Assembly (NCBI GenBank): GCA_026014615.1
Contig: JAOZHZ010000018.1
Location: forward strand, 186,001-250,000
Reading direction: 5' to 3'
Length of the DNA stretch: 64,000 bases
Origin: Candidatus Bathyarchaeota archaeon
GTDB lineage: Archaea > Thermoproteota > Bathyarchaeia > Bathyarchaeales > Bathycorpusculaceae
Translations under genes and position numbers: made by a program
The notes under the pieces: model-generated
What the model saw: the letters and a program-made list of their open reading frames with translations, nothing else
The model's database searches: none
What the model was told of the DNA's origin: nothing
Shown: one piece after another, positions 32,998 through 42,608 of the stretch
Layout of the letters: each line of letters starts with the position of its first letter
Position numbering within the stretch: position 1 is the stretch's first letter

Positions 32998-33562
32998 TTG
33001 TTCCAACCTCTTACAGTTAAGACCACTCTCGCGCTCAGCAGAAGCAAGCTCACTTTGAACGTTCCCACTATCCAACAGTTGCTGCCCAGTCTTGAATGCG
33101 GCGACTTCGCAGTTTTTTATGGCGGTGCGTCGGCGTCTTATCTGACTTCCTTGCTATGTGTCAAAGTTCAGTTGCCCAGCCAAATTGGCGGTTTATCAAG
33201 CAGAGCCGTATTTGTGGACGGGGGAGGCGGAAACACGTTTCGGCTCTACCAAATAAGCAAAATAGCCCAGCGCCACAGCCTTAACCCCACCGCTGTGCTT
33301 AAGAAAATAAGCGTCACCCGCGCCTTCACCGCGTACCAGATGACGTCATTAATTATGGGTAAATTGTGTGAAGCCGTTGACTCTACGGAGGCTCCTTCAA
33401 GCATGCACCTTTCATACAGCCAACATCGCCGCATCATTCAAAGTCAACAGATACAACAACAGGTACTTTTGCTTAGAAAAGCATCCTCGCTACGCGGTGG
33501 GTTCAGCGCAGTTTCCGTCGGCGCATCCGACGTTGCCAGATTTTTTAGGAGGCTTCGATTAA
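32998..33562 (+). pseudogene. RadA/RecA-like ATPase paralogue, probably frameshifted
   Basis: TTG start with GGAGA nine bases upstream. The readable N-terminal part has LECGDFAVFYGGASASYLTS at the P-loop position without GK(S/T), VFVDGGGGNTFRLYQISKIA and VTRAFTAYQMTSLIM, typical of RadA-like proteins that lack Walker A. After about 33330 the frame is no longer convincing; the +1 frame runs to a TAA (33560-33562) that overlaps the next ATG as TAATG, the expected gene end. So the gene probably changes frame around 33.35-33.45 kb. Confidence 0.5.
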
Positions 33563-33873
33563 TGGGCAAAACCGTTGAATCATACCGTATGGCGTTGGAA
33601 GAAGAAATTGGCACATGGAAAGGGTTCGCGCGGGACTGCGAATCGACGACAAAGAAGCCTTCGATGCCCTGATGGATGCATGCCGAAGCCACGCGTCAGC
33701 TGGAAGCAACGCCACCCGCCCAATAGTGTTTGAGCCGATGATGATGTCGATCGTTCTTTGGCAGCAAAAAGAACTGGCAAAGCTCCGAAAACAGCTGGGA
33801 AGCACTCCGAGACGAAATGGAGACAAAGCAGGATGTGGCAGAAAACGGGCATGACCGAACTCATGAGGGCTAA
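33562..33873 (+). pseudogene. Conserved-type small protein between RadA-like and PolB genes, two compensating indels
   Basis: ATG with TAGGAGG upstream begins MGKTVESYRMALEEEIGTWK. Near 33636-33642 the frame breaks (one base too few), continues as DDKEAFDALMDACRSHASAG and MMMSIVLWQQKELAKLRKQL, and near 33797-33802 returns through one extra G to end DEMETKQDVAENGHDRTHEG at TAA 33871-33873. Restored length is 103 aa. Helical, function unknown. Confidence 0.6.
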
Positions 33874-33954
33874 GCACCAAGGTAGCACAACAGGGCAAAA
33901 TCGCAGTGAAAAGGTTACGCAGAAACATAGTCTACCGACCCAAGAGGTTTAGCG

Positions 33955-36231
33955 GTGCGGCGTGGGTGGCTGCTTGACGTTTACCCTTCGGGCTGGGGGG
34001 AAATGGCGGTTTGGATTATTGGCGAAAACGGTGACCGCATCCGCTTAACTGACCTTTATCAGCCGAAAGTGTACATTTCAGCCAAACAAGAAGCTGATAT
34101 TGAACGCTTAGCCAGCCGCTTCTTCACCAACCCAAACATAGCCAGATGGAACTTTACCCACAAATATGCGCACCCCACAGATAACAGAAAAAGCAAAGTC
34201 ATCGAAGTTACCCTCAAAGATTGCAGAAAAACAGCTGCCTTCACCCAAGACGTTCTCCGCGCAGGTAACTACCTGCAGTACGAAGTGCACAACTGCGACT
34301 TGCACGGCGACCGCACGTACTTTTTTGACCGCGACCTGTTTCCGCTGGCGTTTCTGGAGGTGGAACCGCAGAAAACGGGGCTACAGTACAAGGTGTTGGA
34401 TTCGGTCTGGAGCATGGATTACAAGCTGCCGCCGCTACGCACCATGAAGCTAACAGTTGATGTAGCAAAAAAGGGAAAAATCGCCAAATTCAACGACCCC
34501 ATCGGCGCAGTAAACATCCACCAAGCCAAAAAACAAGTCAGCATAGAAGGCGGTACCGAAAAACAAAAGCTCTTAGCGCTCTCAAGCGCTGTCACAGAGT
34601 TGGACCCAGACTTATTTTTGACCGAGGGCGGCGACTCTTTCCTTTTCGCATATTTAGCGCAACGAGCAAACTGCAACGGTGTCCTCAAACAGTTGATGCT
34701 TAGCCGTGACCCCGTCCAATTCGCCTTAAAAACTAAACAGGGCAGAACCTACTTCTCGTACGGACGCACGTTTTATAGGGCACCCACAAACCGCCTGTTT
34801 GGACGCATCCACATCGACCAGAAAAACACTTTCATAATGAATGAAAGCAGCTTTCAAGGACTTTTTGAGGTGGCACGGACGTGTCGAGTTCCGTTGCATA
34901 CGGCGGCGAGGTCATCCATCGGGTCTAGTATGTCGTCGCTGCAGCTTTACCAAGCCCTCAAAGATGACGTATTGATTCCGCGCAACAAGTTTATTCCTGA
35001 ATCCTTCAAGACAGCACACGAGTTACTGGTGGCAGACCGCGGCGGCTTCATCTACGAACCACTTGTGGGCATCCACGAAAACGTGTTTGAAGTGGACTAC
35101 TCCTCCATGTACCCTATTCTCATGCTTAACAACAACATCTCCGCCGAAACCGTCCTGTGCAAGTGCTGTCCAAACTCAAAACTTCGGGTTCCTGAAGTTA
35201 ACTTTCACATATGCGAAAAACGTGTCGGCATCGTTCCTAAATCACTCAAAATCATTGTTTCTAAACGCCTTAAGTACAAGCAACTTAAAGAAGAAACCAG
35301 CGACCCCAAACTCAAAGAAGCCTACGATAGCCGCCAGACAGGGTTAAAGTGGATTTCAGTTTGCTGCTTTGGCTACTTAGGCTACAAAAACGCCAAGTTC
35401 GGAACTGTAGATGGACACATCGCGGTTTGCGCGTTTAGTCGGGACGTTTTCTTGAAGGCGGCACGGATGGCTGAGAACTGGGGGTTCACAGTTATTCATG
35501 GCATCGTGGATTCCCTTTGGCTAAAAAAAACGCGGCAGCACCAAAGAGGAATGCAAAAGCTACTGCAAAGAAATCACCGAAAAAATCGGGGGTCCCCTGC
35601 ATTTTGAGGGGCATACCGATGGATTGTTTTTTTACCCAGCAAACTGCACCCAAACATTGGCGTGTTAAACCGATACTATGGTGTGATGGAGGATGGCACG
35701 GTAAAAGTGAGGGGCATCGAAGTCCGCCGAGGTGACACCCCACGATTCATTTACGACGCCCAAATGGATATGATACACGCACTCTCCCAAGCAGGCAACA
35801 TACAAGAGTTTTACGCCAAGATTCCTGCCGCCTTGGAAGTTGTAAAAGAGTACCGACGCCGACTGCTCGCGGGAGAAGTCCCTATTTGGGATTTAGTGGT
35901 AACCAAGCGGATGTCTAAGCACCCCACTGAGTACCGTCAACATGTTGCCCAGGTCATAGCCGCCGAACAACTGCAGACGGAAGGCACCCAAACACCTGCG
36001 GGCAGCAACGTCAGCTTCGTTTTCACTGACAGCAAAAACAATCGGGTTACACGCCGCGTGAAAGCTCAAGCCCTTATCGAGAAGGGCACACTCCCAGACG
36101 TAAAACGGTACCTGTTGCTGCTTTATGACGCAGCGGCAAGCCTGCTGGGGTTTGCAAGTTACAGCCCAAAAACGGTCTATGATGCAGTGCAAGGGCAAAA
36201 CTGCCAGACACTTAACAAATACACCAAATAA
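33955..36231 (+). pseudogene. polB: Family B DNA polymerase with two compensating frameshifts
   Basis: Restored length is 758 aa, normal for archaeal PolB. Polymerase motif A is EVDYSSMYPILML, motif B region KWISVCCFGYLGYKN, motif C HGIVDSLW, with only the second Asp of the usual DTD. The exonuclease region shows no clear D-x-E. The frame breaks in an A8 run (35523-35530, one A too many), reads RGSTKEECKSYCKEITEK and HFEGHTDGLFF, and breaks again in a T7 run near 35631-35637 (one T too few) before PSKLHPNIGVLNRYYGV and the thumb. Either homopolymer errors or decay. Confidence 0.8.
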
Positions 36232-36275
36232 ACAGGGTTAAAAGAAACTGAAAATAAGAAAGATAAGGGAATCGT

Positions 36276-36764
36276 TTAGACCATGCGTTTGACGAGGTTG
36301 TTGATGGCTTCGCCGCGGTAGCCTGCTTCGCCGCCTGCACGGAAGCTTTTCTTGGTTGTGCCTTTGTAGCCTTTCTTTGGCGGGCGTAGTTTGAACACGG
36401 GTGTTACGCCTTCAAGTTTCCAGTATTGTGCTTTGCAGTTAAATATGGCGTCTGCGAGTTCATCGACGTTTTGGTAGCCGAGTTTCTGGGCGTATTCATC
36501 GGTGATTTTGTTGCTGCCTGCTTTGCCTCTTTGTTTAAGCATCATGGCGACGGTTTCTTTGGATGCTTCGCCCCATGTTATGTAGCTTTGAGCGCGTATG
36601 AACATACCTTTGAATTCGGGTCGGCTGTCTAAGATTACAGCGTGGTTTGTGTGGTTCAAATGAAGTAAACTCAGGGTTTCTCGGGCTTCCCGCTGAGCGC
36701 TGATTGTGCCGCGAACTTTCACGACGACTATGCATTTGAGGGCTTGTGTTTCTTGTTGTGCCAT
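36276..36764 (-). CDS. rpl30: 50S ribosomal protein L30 (uL30)
   Basis: Residues 10-60 (CIVVVKVRGTISAQREARETL, HTNHAVILD) are the archaeal L30 ferredoxin-like fold; the C-terminal GGEAGYRGEAINNLVKRMV region is the archaeal L30/L7e end. 162 aa, normal for archaea. One base after rps5. Downstream of it the ribosomal operon is interrupted. Confidence 0.93.
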   Translation of the reverse strand: MAQQETQALKCIVVVKVRGTISAQREARETLSLLHLNHTNHAVILDSRPEFKGMFIRAQSYITWGEASKETVAMMLKQRGKAGSNKITDEYAQKLGYQNVDELADAIFNCKAQYWKLEGVTPVFKLRPPKKGYKGTTKKSFRAGGEAGYRGEAINNLVKRMV

Positions 36765-36765
36765 T

Positions 36766-37419
36766 TTACCTCACCCAGTCCGTTGGAGTAATCAAGTTAT
36801 ACGTCTTCTTGAGAGCATCAAATGTAGCGCACGCAAACGAAGGCACTGTTCGGGTGGAACCGTAAGTTCTGCTCCAGAGGTCCTTAACGCCTGCCAAGCC
36901 TAAAACGACTTTGGCGACTTCGCTGGCAACCAAGCCCAAGCCTCTTGGACCGGGAACCATCACGACGCGGACACTTCCGCATTTGCCTTCCACCTGAAAC
37001 GGTACACTGTGACCTCTACCGCAGCCGCATTCCCAACTTCCGCAGCCCCGTTTAACGGGTACGATGTTGAGGCGGGCGTCAGCAGCGGCTTTTTCTATGG
37101 CGTTTCTGACTTGGCCTGCTTTTCCAGAGCCTAATCCGATGTAGCCGTCGCGGTTGCCTACGCAGACGATTGCTTTGAAGCGGCTTTTTTCGCCTGCGTC
37201 AGTTTGCTTCTGAACCAAGTTAATGTTTATGACTTCCTCTTGTAGGTCAGGAAGCAAGGCATCTACGATTTGGGGCTCCACGATTTTAAATCCGCTCAGG
37301 AAAACCTCGTCAATTGAGGTGATTTTGCCTTCCTGAATCATTTTGCCTAACCGTGTTTTCGGAACCCATTCCTCTAAGTTTACTTTTGGACGTTCTCTAT
37401 CTCGTCTTTGACGACTCAT
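36766..37419 (-). CDS. rps5: 30S ribosomal protein S5 (uS5)
   Basis: The dsRBD-like N-domain has VGNRDGYIGLGSGKAGQVRNA, the S5 signature, and the C-domain VPGPRGLGLVASEVAKVVLGLAG. 217 aa. Decoding-centre fidelity protein. Overlaps rpl18 by four bases. Confidence 0.95.
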   Translation of the reverse strand: MSRQRRDRERPKVNLEEWVPKTRLGKMIQEGKITSIDEVFLSGFKIVEPQIVDALLPDLQEEVININLVQKQTDAGEKSRFKAIVCVGNRDGYIGLGSGKAGQVRNAIEKAAADARLNIVPVKRGCGSWECGCGRGHSVPFQVEGKCGSVRVVMVPGPRGLGLVASEVAKVVLGLAGVKDLWSRTYGSTRTVPSFACATFDALKKTYNLITPTDWVR

Positions 37420-38228
37420 TCATTACTACCCCCAGTTTTTTTTGCGGGTTTCGCACCAGCTTCTTCACCTTCAGGTTTTTTGCGTTCCCGTTTAGGCTTA
37501 GCCTCTGCTTCTTCAGCTTTGGCTTTTGCAGGGGCAGCTTTTTTGCCTTCAGGTTTTGCTTCTGATTTCGGTTTCGCTGCAGCCTTGGGTTTAGCTTCAG
37601 GCTTCTTAGCTTTAACTGGCTTAGTTTCAGCTTTAGGTATAGGAGCACCGAAAGCAGTCAATATCGCATTGCGAACTTCAACGAAGTGGTCACTGAAACG
37701 GTCAGGACTAAGACCTTTAGCCAAGTAAGTCGAAAACTTTGGAGCGTACTCTTCAGTTTCACATAGGCTTTCGCCGTATTCTTGGATGTGGTCGCCCCGG
37801 ATGCGTTCCTTGACGATTTTTTCTGGGTCATGAGGAATCTCTACACCAGCGTCAACGACACCGCCCATGGTAGCGAACACTTTGGAGCCCTTAGTGGGTG
37901 AAACTAACCCAAGGTCCAAGATTGCTTCGGAGACGCCGTTCTTTTTAGCTTTCAGACCACACAACAGACCCGTTAGGTAAGCGGCGGGAACGTTGCCAGT
38001 TGCAGCTTTCCAACCGTACGCCTTCACCAGCTCTCTAGTGTGAGCAGAAGCTAAGACTTCGTCACCGTGAGGTTTAGCCACAATTATCTGAGCTACCGTG
38101 TTCTTTAAACTGCTGCGGGCAACCAGACGAGGTCTACCTGAAACCACAAAGCCTTTTCGGGCTTGGAAGTCAGTCTTTTTCTCGCGGCGCCTGCGCAAAT
38201 GAACTCGGTAACGTGAACCGTGCGTCAT
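37416..38228 (-). CDS. rpl18: 50S ribosomal protein L18 (uL18) with long basic/acidic tail
   Basis: The first ~190 residues are ordinary archaeal L18 (YRVHLRRRREKKTDFQARK, IVAKPHGDEVLASAHTREL), which binds 5S rRNA. From about residue 195 an Ala/Lys/Glu/Pro tail of ~75 residues follows (KPKAAAKPKSEAKPEGKK), extending the protein to 270 aa. Such tails are not part of the conserved fold. Confidence 0.93.
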   Translation of the reverse strand: MTHGSRYRVHLRRRREKKTDFQARKGFVVSGRPRLVARSSLKNTVAQIIVAKPHGDEVLASAHTRELVKAYGWKAATGNVPAAYLTGLLCGLKAKKNGVSEAILDLGLVSPTKGSKVFATMGGVVDAGVEIPHDPEKIVKERIRGDHIQEYGESLCETEEYAPKFSTYLAKGLSPDRFSDHFVEVRNAILTAFGAPIPKAETKPVKAKKPEAKPKAAAKPKSEAKPEGKKAAPAKAKAEEAEAKPKRERKKPEGEEAGAKPAKKTGGSNE

Positions 38229-38684
38229 TTAACGTTTCCTCCACATGTCGTGTGCCTTCGCGTAACGCTGCATATCAGCAATAGACGCAAACCGTCCACT
38301 GCCAGCAATCATGTACAGATCCCTGTAGTGACTTTCGGTGATTGTGCGGTTAGCTTTCCATTCACGAAGCTTGCGCCTTAGTGAACGAATCTTGGTCATC
38401 CAAACGTCTTTCTTGCTAATTACCGACGTGGAAGGCCCACTCTTGCTGCCTGGACCCTTTCGGCGTCCGCGACGTTTCTTTTCTTGAATAACTTTGGCGC
38501 GTCCTCGGCTTACTCCCTTAATGGGTGATGCAGCAATTGCCTTCTCGTGAACCAGCTTGCGTATTTCTTCACGGGTGATGGCTGACTCTACGTCTTCAAT
38601 TTTCTGAGGGTTAATCCAAACACGATTTTGACCCACTTTCAGAATGCGCGAGGCTAGACGTCTTTGGCTAGAAAGGTTGGTCAT
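38229..38684 (-). CDS. rpl19e: 50S ribosomal protein L19e (eL19)
   Basis: Starts MTNLSSQRRLASRILKVGQNRVWI and contains GRGRAKVIQEKKRRGRRKGPGSK-type basic stretch, both diagnostic of eL19, absent in bacteria. 151 aa. Overlaps rpl32e by four bases. Confidence 0.95.
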   Translation of the reverse strand: MTNLSSQRRLASRILKVGQNRVWINPQKIEDVESAITREEIRKLVHEKAIAASPIKGVSRGRAKVIQEKKRRGRRKGPGSKSGPSTSVISKKDVWMTKIRSLRRKLREWKANRTITESHYRDLYMIAGSGRFASIADMQRYAKAHDMWRKR

Positions 38685-39247
38685 TGTTTCTTAGCTCCCT
38701 TCTTGGCTTTCTTCTCAGATTTCTTCTTCTGTTTAGCTTTCTTTTCTTTTTCTTTCTTCTTTTTCTCTTTCGCTTTCTTTTCCGCAGCCTGCTTCTTTTC
38801 TTCCTCTGTTTCTTCTGCCTCAGCTTCTTCTTCCTTGACGGGTTCTGCAGCTTTTGCGTTTACGATTTTCAGGTTAAGATTTTTAGCTTCCTCTGTGATT
38901 TGCTCGCGTTTCCTTTTGCCTACGGTGTGGGCAATTCGAACAACCTGCGTAACAGGGTCAAGGTTTGCCAGTTCAGCAACGTTATGAACCAGCACATCTT
39001 CATAACCAGAAGGATGTAAACCACGGACTAGTTTGGGACCCTTGTATCCTGAACTGGGTCCTGGCGGCCAACCCTTGATTTTGCGGCGGACTTTGTTGTC
39101 TAAACCGCGGGGTCTACGCCAACTTAGGCTGAATTTGTCAAAGCGCCAGCTTTCTGGTCTAACAAAGTTAGGTTTCTTGCTTTTGGCGCGTGCTCTAACC
39201 CGTAATGCGTGCTGCATTGCTGCTGCGCAGTCTTTTTCCTCAGTCAT
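38681..39247 (-). CDS. rpl32e: 50S ribosomal protein L32e (eL32) with Lys-rich extension
   Basis: ATG at 39247, one base after the rpl6 stop, is preferred to the start inside rpl6. The core (FDKFSLSWRRPRGLDNKVRR, GYKGPKLVRGLHPSGYEDVLV) is classic eL32. After residue ~140 there is a Lys/Glu/Ala tail of about 50 residues ending KKAKKGAKKQ. Total 188 aa against about 130 for the core. Confidence 0.94.
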   Translation of the reverse strand: MTEEKDCAAAMQHALRVRARAKSKKPNFVRPESWRFDKFSLSWRRPRGLDNKVRRKIKGWPPGPSSGYKGPKLVRGLHPSGYEDVLVHNVAELANLDPVTQVVRIAHTVGKRKREQITEEAKNLNLKIVNAKAAEPVKEEEAEAEETEEEKKQAAEKKAKEKKKKEKEKKAKQKKKSEKKAKKGAKKQ

Positions 39248-39248
39248 C

Positions 39249-39794
39249 TTAATCCAGTCCCTCGTTTCTTTCATACACGTATATACCGTCTAGGAATACA
39301 CGCGGGTCCTTGTTGGTAACTTTTGTCATGGTTTCGATGTTTGCGGCGGTTTGACTTACATCTTCCAACGCAGCGCCCTGAACGATTATATCGTCAGTTT
39401 CCAACGTGACCTTAACGTCGCCCAATATCTTTGCTTTTCGGGGTCTACGTTCACCCGTAAAGTTTTCCACCATGACGGAGCGTCCCTGAACCTTTACGGT
39501 TATTGGAAAGTGGGAAAACACGATTTTCATCTTGTACGTGTACCCTTTCGTGACGCCGGTTATCATGTTCTTAATGTGAGACTCGATTGTGCCGACAAGT
39601 GAAGCTTCCTTTTTGCGTGGCCAATTTGCCCAGACCTTGACGGTGTCGCCGTTGACTTCCATTGAAACGCCAGCATGGGAAAAGTCTCGGGTCAAGGTCG
39701 CCTTTTCGCCTTTAACTGTAACCTTGCGGTTCTCAATGCTCACCGCTACACCATCGGGAACCTCGATTGTTCGGGAAATTTCTGGTAGTCGCAT
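39249..39794 (-). CDS. rpl6: 50S ribosomal protein L6 (uL6)
   Basis: 181 aa with two related beta-rich domains; MRLPEISRTIEVPDGVAVSIE opening, MITGVTKGYTYKMKIVFSHFP and the C-terminal KDPRVFLDGIYVYERNE match archaeal L6. Between rps8 and rpl32e as expected. Confidence 0.95.
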   Translation of the reverse strand: MRLPEISRTIEVPDGVAVSIENRKVTVKGEKATLTRDFSHAGVSMEVNGDTVKVWANWPRKKEASLVGTIESHIKNMITGVTKGYTYKMKIVFSHFPITVKVQGRSVMVENFTGERRPRKAKILGDVKVTLETDDIIVQGAALEDVSQTAANIETMTKVTNKDPRVFLDGIYVYERNEGLD

Positions 39795-39807
39795 AACTTA
39801 CACCTTG

Positions 39808-40191
39808 CTAATATACGAAAGCTAGTAGCCTGCCGCCCACGTTTTTCTCTATAGCTTCCTTGTGAGCTATCACACCTTTAGGTGTGGAAACCACCAAGAT
39901 ACCTACGTTTCTGGAAGGCAGGAATTTTTTCTCCCAGTTTTCGAAATCAATTACTTTAACTGCAAAGCGGGGCTTCACAGAGCCACATTTGTTTATTCTG
40001 CCCATCAACTGCACTTTGAATTTGCCTTGGCGGCCGTCATCAATGAATTCGAATTCACCGATGTAACCGTTGAGCTGCATGATGCGCAGGACTCGGCCTA
40101 ATAGTTTGGATGCAGGACTGATGATGCATTCCCGCTTGTTTCGCATTTCGTTGTTTATGATTGTTATCAATCCATTTGTTAGGGTGTCCAT
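39808..40191 (-). CDS. rps8: 30S ribosomal protein S8 (uS8)
   Basis: 127 aa; [20 protein letters not shown] at the start and [18 protein letters not shown] with the conserved ST-P-G-V-x-x-H region at the end. Primary 16S rRNA binder of the central domain. Confidence 0.95.
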   Translation of the reverse strand: MDTLTNGLITIINNEMRNKRECIISPASKLLGRVLRIMQLNGYIGEFEFIDDGRQGKFKVQLMGRINKCGSVKPRFAVKVIDFENWEKKFLPSRNVGILVVSTPKGVIAHKEAIEKNVGGRLLAFVY

Positions 40192-40208
40192 GTTTTTTTA
40201 CCTCTTAA

Positions 40209-40373
40209 TTACTCATATTTTTTGAATCCAAGTTTCGGCGCGGCTTCTCTAAAGCAGTGCCTACACAAGTCCAAGTTGTAACGTCGGATAACTGGCCCAT
40301 AAGCGCCACATCTTTGGCAGGGTCTTGAGCCTTTACCGAATTTTCTTTCTTTTTTAAGTTGTTGTTTTCCCAT
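40209..40373 (-). CDS. rps14: 30S ribosomal protein S14 (uS14), zinc type
   Basis: A 54-aa gene easily missed because of its size: [19 protein letters not shown]..., zinc ligands C19, C22, C37 and C40 in CQRCG and CRHCF. Placed between rpl5 and rps8, the standard position. Confidence 0.95.
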   Translation of the reverse strand: MGKQQLKKERKFGKGSRPCQRCGAYGPVIRRYNLDLCRHCFREAAPKLGFKKYE

Positions 40374-40384
40374 GCTGCTTCCTC

Positions 40385-40924
40385 TTAGACGATTTCCACT
40401 CCTAAAGTCTGTTTAGTAAACAAGATTGACTCCTCAGGGGTCAAAACGTGCTTGTGACCAACTCTGGCTTTCCGTTTTCGCCGGTCGCTTACGCGGTCGC
40501 CTGGACGGTTAATTGTAACACAGATGTCCATCCCAAAGATGCCCACGTCAGGGTCATATTTTACGCCGGGAATTTCGATGTGTTCTGTTAAGCCGAAGGC
40601 AAAGTTCCCGCGGTCATCAAAAGATTTTCGGGAGATTTTATTTTCGACAACAGGCAGAATTTTCTTAAGGAAATCAATTGCAGGCTGCCTTCGTAAGGTA
40701 ACAACACAAGCAATTGGTTCGCCTTTGCGTACTCCAAAGTCTCGGATGGAGCTTTTGGCGTTCTTTTTAACTGGCGTTTGACCAGCAATTTCTTTAAGCA
40801 CTTTAAAGGCTTTCTCTAAAGGTTCACCTGACTTGCCCACGCTTAAGTTAACAACGACTTTTTCAATGCGGGGCTGAAGCATTGGCTGCTCTACCCACTT
40901 CTTAATCATGGCTTCCTCAGACAA
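40385..40924 (-). CDS. rpl5: 50S ribosomal protein L5 (uL5)
   Basis: 179 aa; [40 protein letters not shown] and [19 protein letters not shown] are the L5 signature segments. Binds 5S rRNA with L18. Overlaps rps4e by eight bases. Confidence 0.95.
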   Translation of the reverse strand: MSEEAMIKKWVEQPMLQPRIEKVVVNLSVGKSGEPLEKAFKVLKEIAGQTPVKKNAKSSIRDFGVRKGEPIACVVTLRRQPAIDFLKKILPVVENKISRKSFDDRGNFAFGLTEHIEIPGVKYDPDVGIFGMDICVTINRPGDRVSDRRKRKARVGHKHVLTPEESILFTKQTLGVEIV

Positions 40925-41678
40925 CTGCGTCCGCCTCCACCGTGGATGTTAATGGTTGGCTTGTTCCTATCGAGAAGACAAAATCCAGAATAGTCTGAAC
41001 ACGATTGCCCTGCTCATCTTCAACGACTACCAAAGCGTTACAACGTTTTTTAGCTTCAGTTTTCTCGATTTCTACAATTTTGCCTTTGACACCGATGTTT
41101 TTGCCGCCAGTGATTACCACAAGGTTACCTTCCTTTAGCTTAACGCATTCAGCGATTTCTTTGGAAGGCAATGTTACCTTTAATACGTCAAATGCATCGT
41201 AGCTGTCTTCTTGTGGGTGTGCGGGGTCAGCAATCTTGACCAGAAGATTTGAGCCATCGTGCAGGTTAAGTTGCACGCCTCCAGAGACTGTGGTTTTGCT
41301 GTCTACGCGGCAAAGTTTGAAAGCGGTTTCTTCTTTGCTTATTGGACTTAAGAATAAGCCTTTGTGGCTGGGCAGAACTCGGTAGTACTTGTCGGCGTTG
41401 GGCATAGAGATAATGTCCATAAGACCGACGGGATAGTCTTCTTTGCGGATTTTTCCATCCACCAGTACTTTTCCTTGGTGAAGTTCCATCTGAGCTTCGC
41501 GTCTAGTTTCAGCAACGCCTAACATGTCGCGGAGAACAAGCGACATAGGTAAACAGTTCTGGAGGTTGTGAGGACCCGCTGAGGGCTTCTGCACCCACGG
41601 GTTTTCTTTCCTGTGAATCGGCCAGAACTTTGGCGCTGGTTTAGGTTTTAATCTTGCTGTTTTTCCTTTTCTACCCAA
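40917..41678 (-). CDS. rps4e: 30S ribosomal protein S4e (eS4)
   Basis: TTG at 41678 is chosen: GGAGG lies seven bases before it and the protein then starts (M)GRKGKTARLKPKPAPKFW, like other archaeal S4e; the in-frame ATG at 41720 lies inside rpl24. An S4-type RNA-binding domain (about 40-100) is followed by the S4e central domain and a KOW motif (NLVVITGGKNIGVKGKIVEI). 253 aa. Confidence 0.93.
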   Translation of the reverse strand: MGRKGKTARLKPKPAPKFWPIHRKENPWVQKPSAGPHNLQNCLPMSLVLRDMLGVAETRREAQMELHQGKVLVDGKIRKEDYPVGLMDIISMPNADKYYRVLPSHKGLFLSPISKEETAFKLCRVDSKTTVSGGVQLNLHDGSNLLVKIADPAHPQEDSYDAFDVLKVTLPSKEIAECVKLKEGNLVVITGGKNIGVKGKIVEIEKTEAKKRCNALVVVEDEQGNRVQTILDFVFSIGTSQPLTSTVEADAVV

Positions 41679-41679
41679 A

Positions 41680-42156
41680 TTATGTTCCTCCTTCAGCTTC
41701 AGGAGTCTCTTTTGCTGCAACCGCTTCAGCAGGCTTCTTCACTTCAGCCGCCTTCTTTGCAGGTTTCTTGGCTTTCTCGCCTTTCTTCTTGATTAGGGGT
41801 TTCTTCCGCTCCAAAGTGGCTTTTCGCACTTTGTCATCAAGATTCAGGTTCCTAATCATAATCTTTGAGGGATGTACAGCGAGGAACACTGTGTTTCCAT
41901 CTACTTTCTCACGGGTTAAACCTTCAAGGTTAACGCTGTAATGCTTCAAGTCTACTTTGGAAACTTTACCTTCGAAGCCTTTGTGGTCGCCGCGTGTAAT
42001 TCGAACTGAGTCACCTTTTCGTACTGGAAGAGTCTTTATGCCATTTTTAGCTAGAAGCTCAGGTGAAAGAGGAGCAGACATAACTCTATGGCGTACATGA
42101 GCAGACGCGTTGAAGAGCATCTTGCGCTGTTTTCGAGGGTTCTTTGTTCTTTGCAT
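41680..42156 (-). CDS. rpl24: 50S ribosomal protein L24 (uL24)
   Basis: KOW motif RKGDSVRITRGDHKGFEGKV (about 49-68) and the preceding PLSPELLAKNGIKTLPV typical of archaeal L24. A Lys/Ala/Glu tail extends it to 158 aa against ~120 usual. Confidence 0.94.
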   Translation of the reverse strand: MQRTKNPRKQRKMLFNASAHVRHRVMSAPLSPELLAKNGIKTLPVRKGDSVRITRGDHKGFEGKVSKVDLKHYSVNLEGLTREKVDGNTVFLAVHPSKIMIRNLNLDDKVRKATLERKKPLIKKKGEKAKKPAKKAAEVKKPAEAVAAKETPEAEGGT

Positions 42157-42166
42157 AATTTTTCAC

Positions 42167-42607
42167 CTAAACGATTGTGCTTGAGGCACTTGCAATTCTG
42201 GGCCATCTTTCAGCTGCTTCGCGAGCTACAGGACCACGAATTTCTGAGCCTTTCATTTCCCCTTCAGGGGTGATTATTACTGCTGCGTTATCTTCAAACT
42301 GCACCCAGACACCGTCGATGCGTCGGAAGGGTCGTCTTTGCCTGACAATGACAGCTTGGAAAATCTTCTTTCGCATGTCGGGGGCACCTTGCCTAACAGA
42401 AACTGTTACTTTGTCGCCTACGGTGGCAGATGGATAGCGTCTTAGTCTGCCTTTGTAGCTGTTAACTTGAACTAATCGAAGCTTTCGTGCGCCTGTGTTA
42501 TCAGCGCATCGTAAAATTGAGGTTGTGTTTAAGCCTCGGGACAGCTTTTGCCCGTGAGCAAGCATACCTTTTGCGATTAAGCCTCTTCCTTTCGCTTTCG
42601 CCGCCAT
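42167..42607 (-). CDS. rpl14: 50S ribosomal protein L14 (uL14)
   Basis: ATG at 42607, one base after the rps17 stop, gives 146 aa; the longer in-frame start lies inside rps17. Core TTSILRCADNTGARKLRLVQV, GDKVTVSVRQGAPDMRKK and EIRGPVAREAAERWPRIA match L14. Confidence 0.95.
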   Translation of the reverse strand: MAAKAKGRGLIAKGMLAHGQKLSRGLNTTSILRCADNTGARKLRLVQVNSYKGRLRRYPSATVGDKVTVSVRQGAPDMRKKIFQAVIVRQRRPFRRIDGVWVQFEDNAAVIITPEGEMKGSEIRGPVAREAAERWPRIASASSTIV

Positions 42608-42608
42608 T

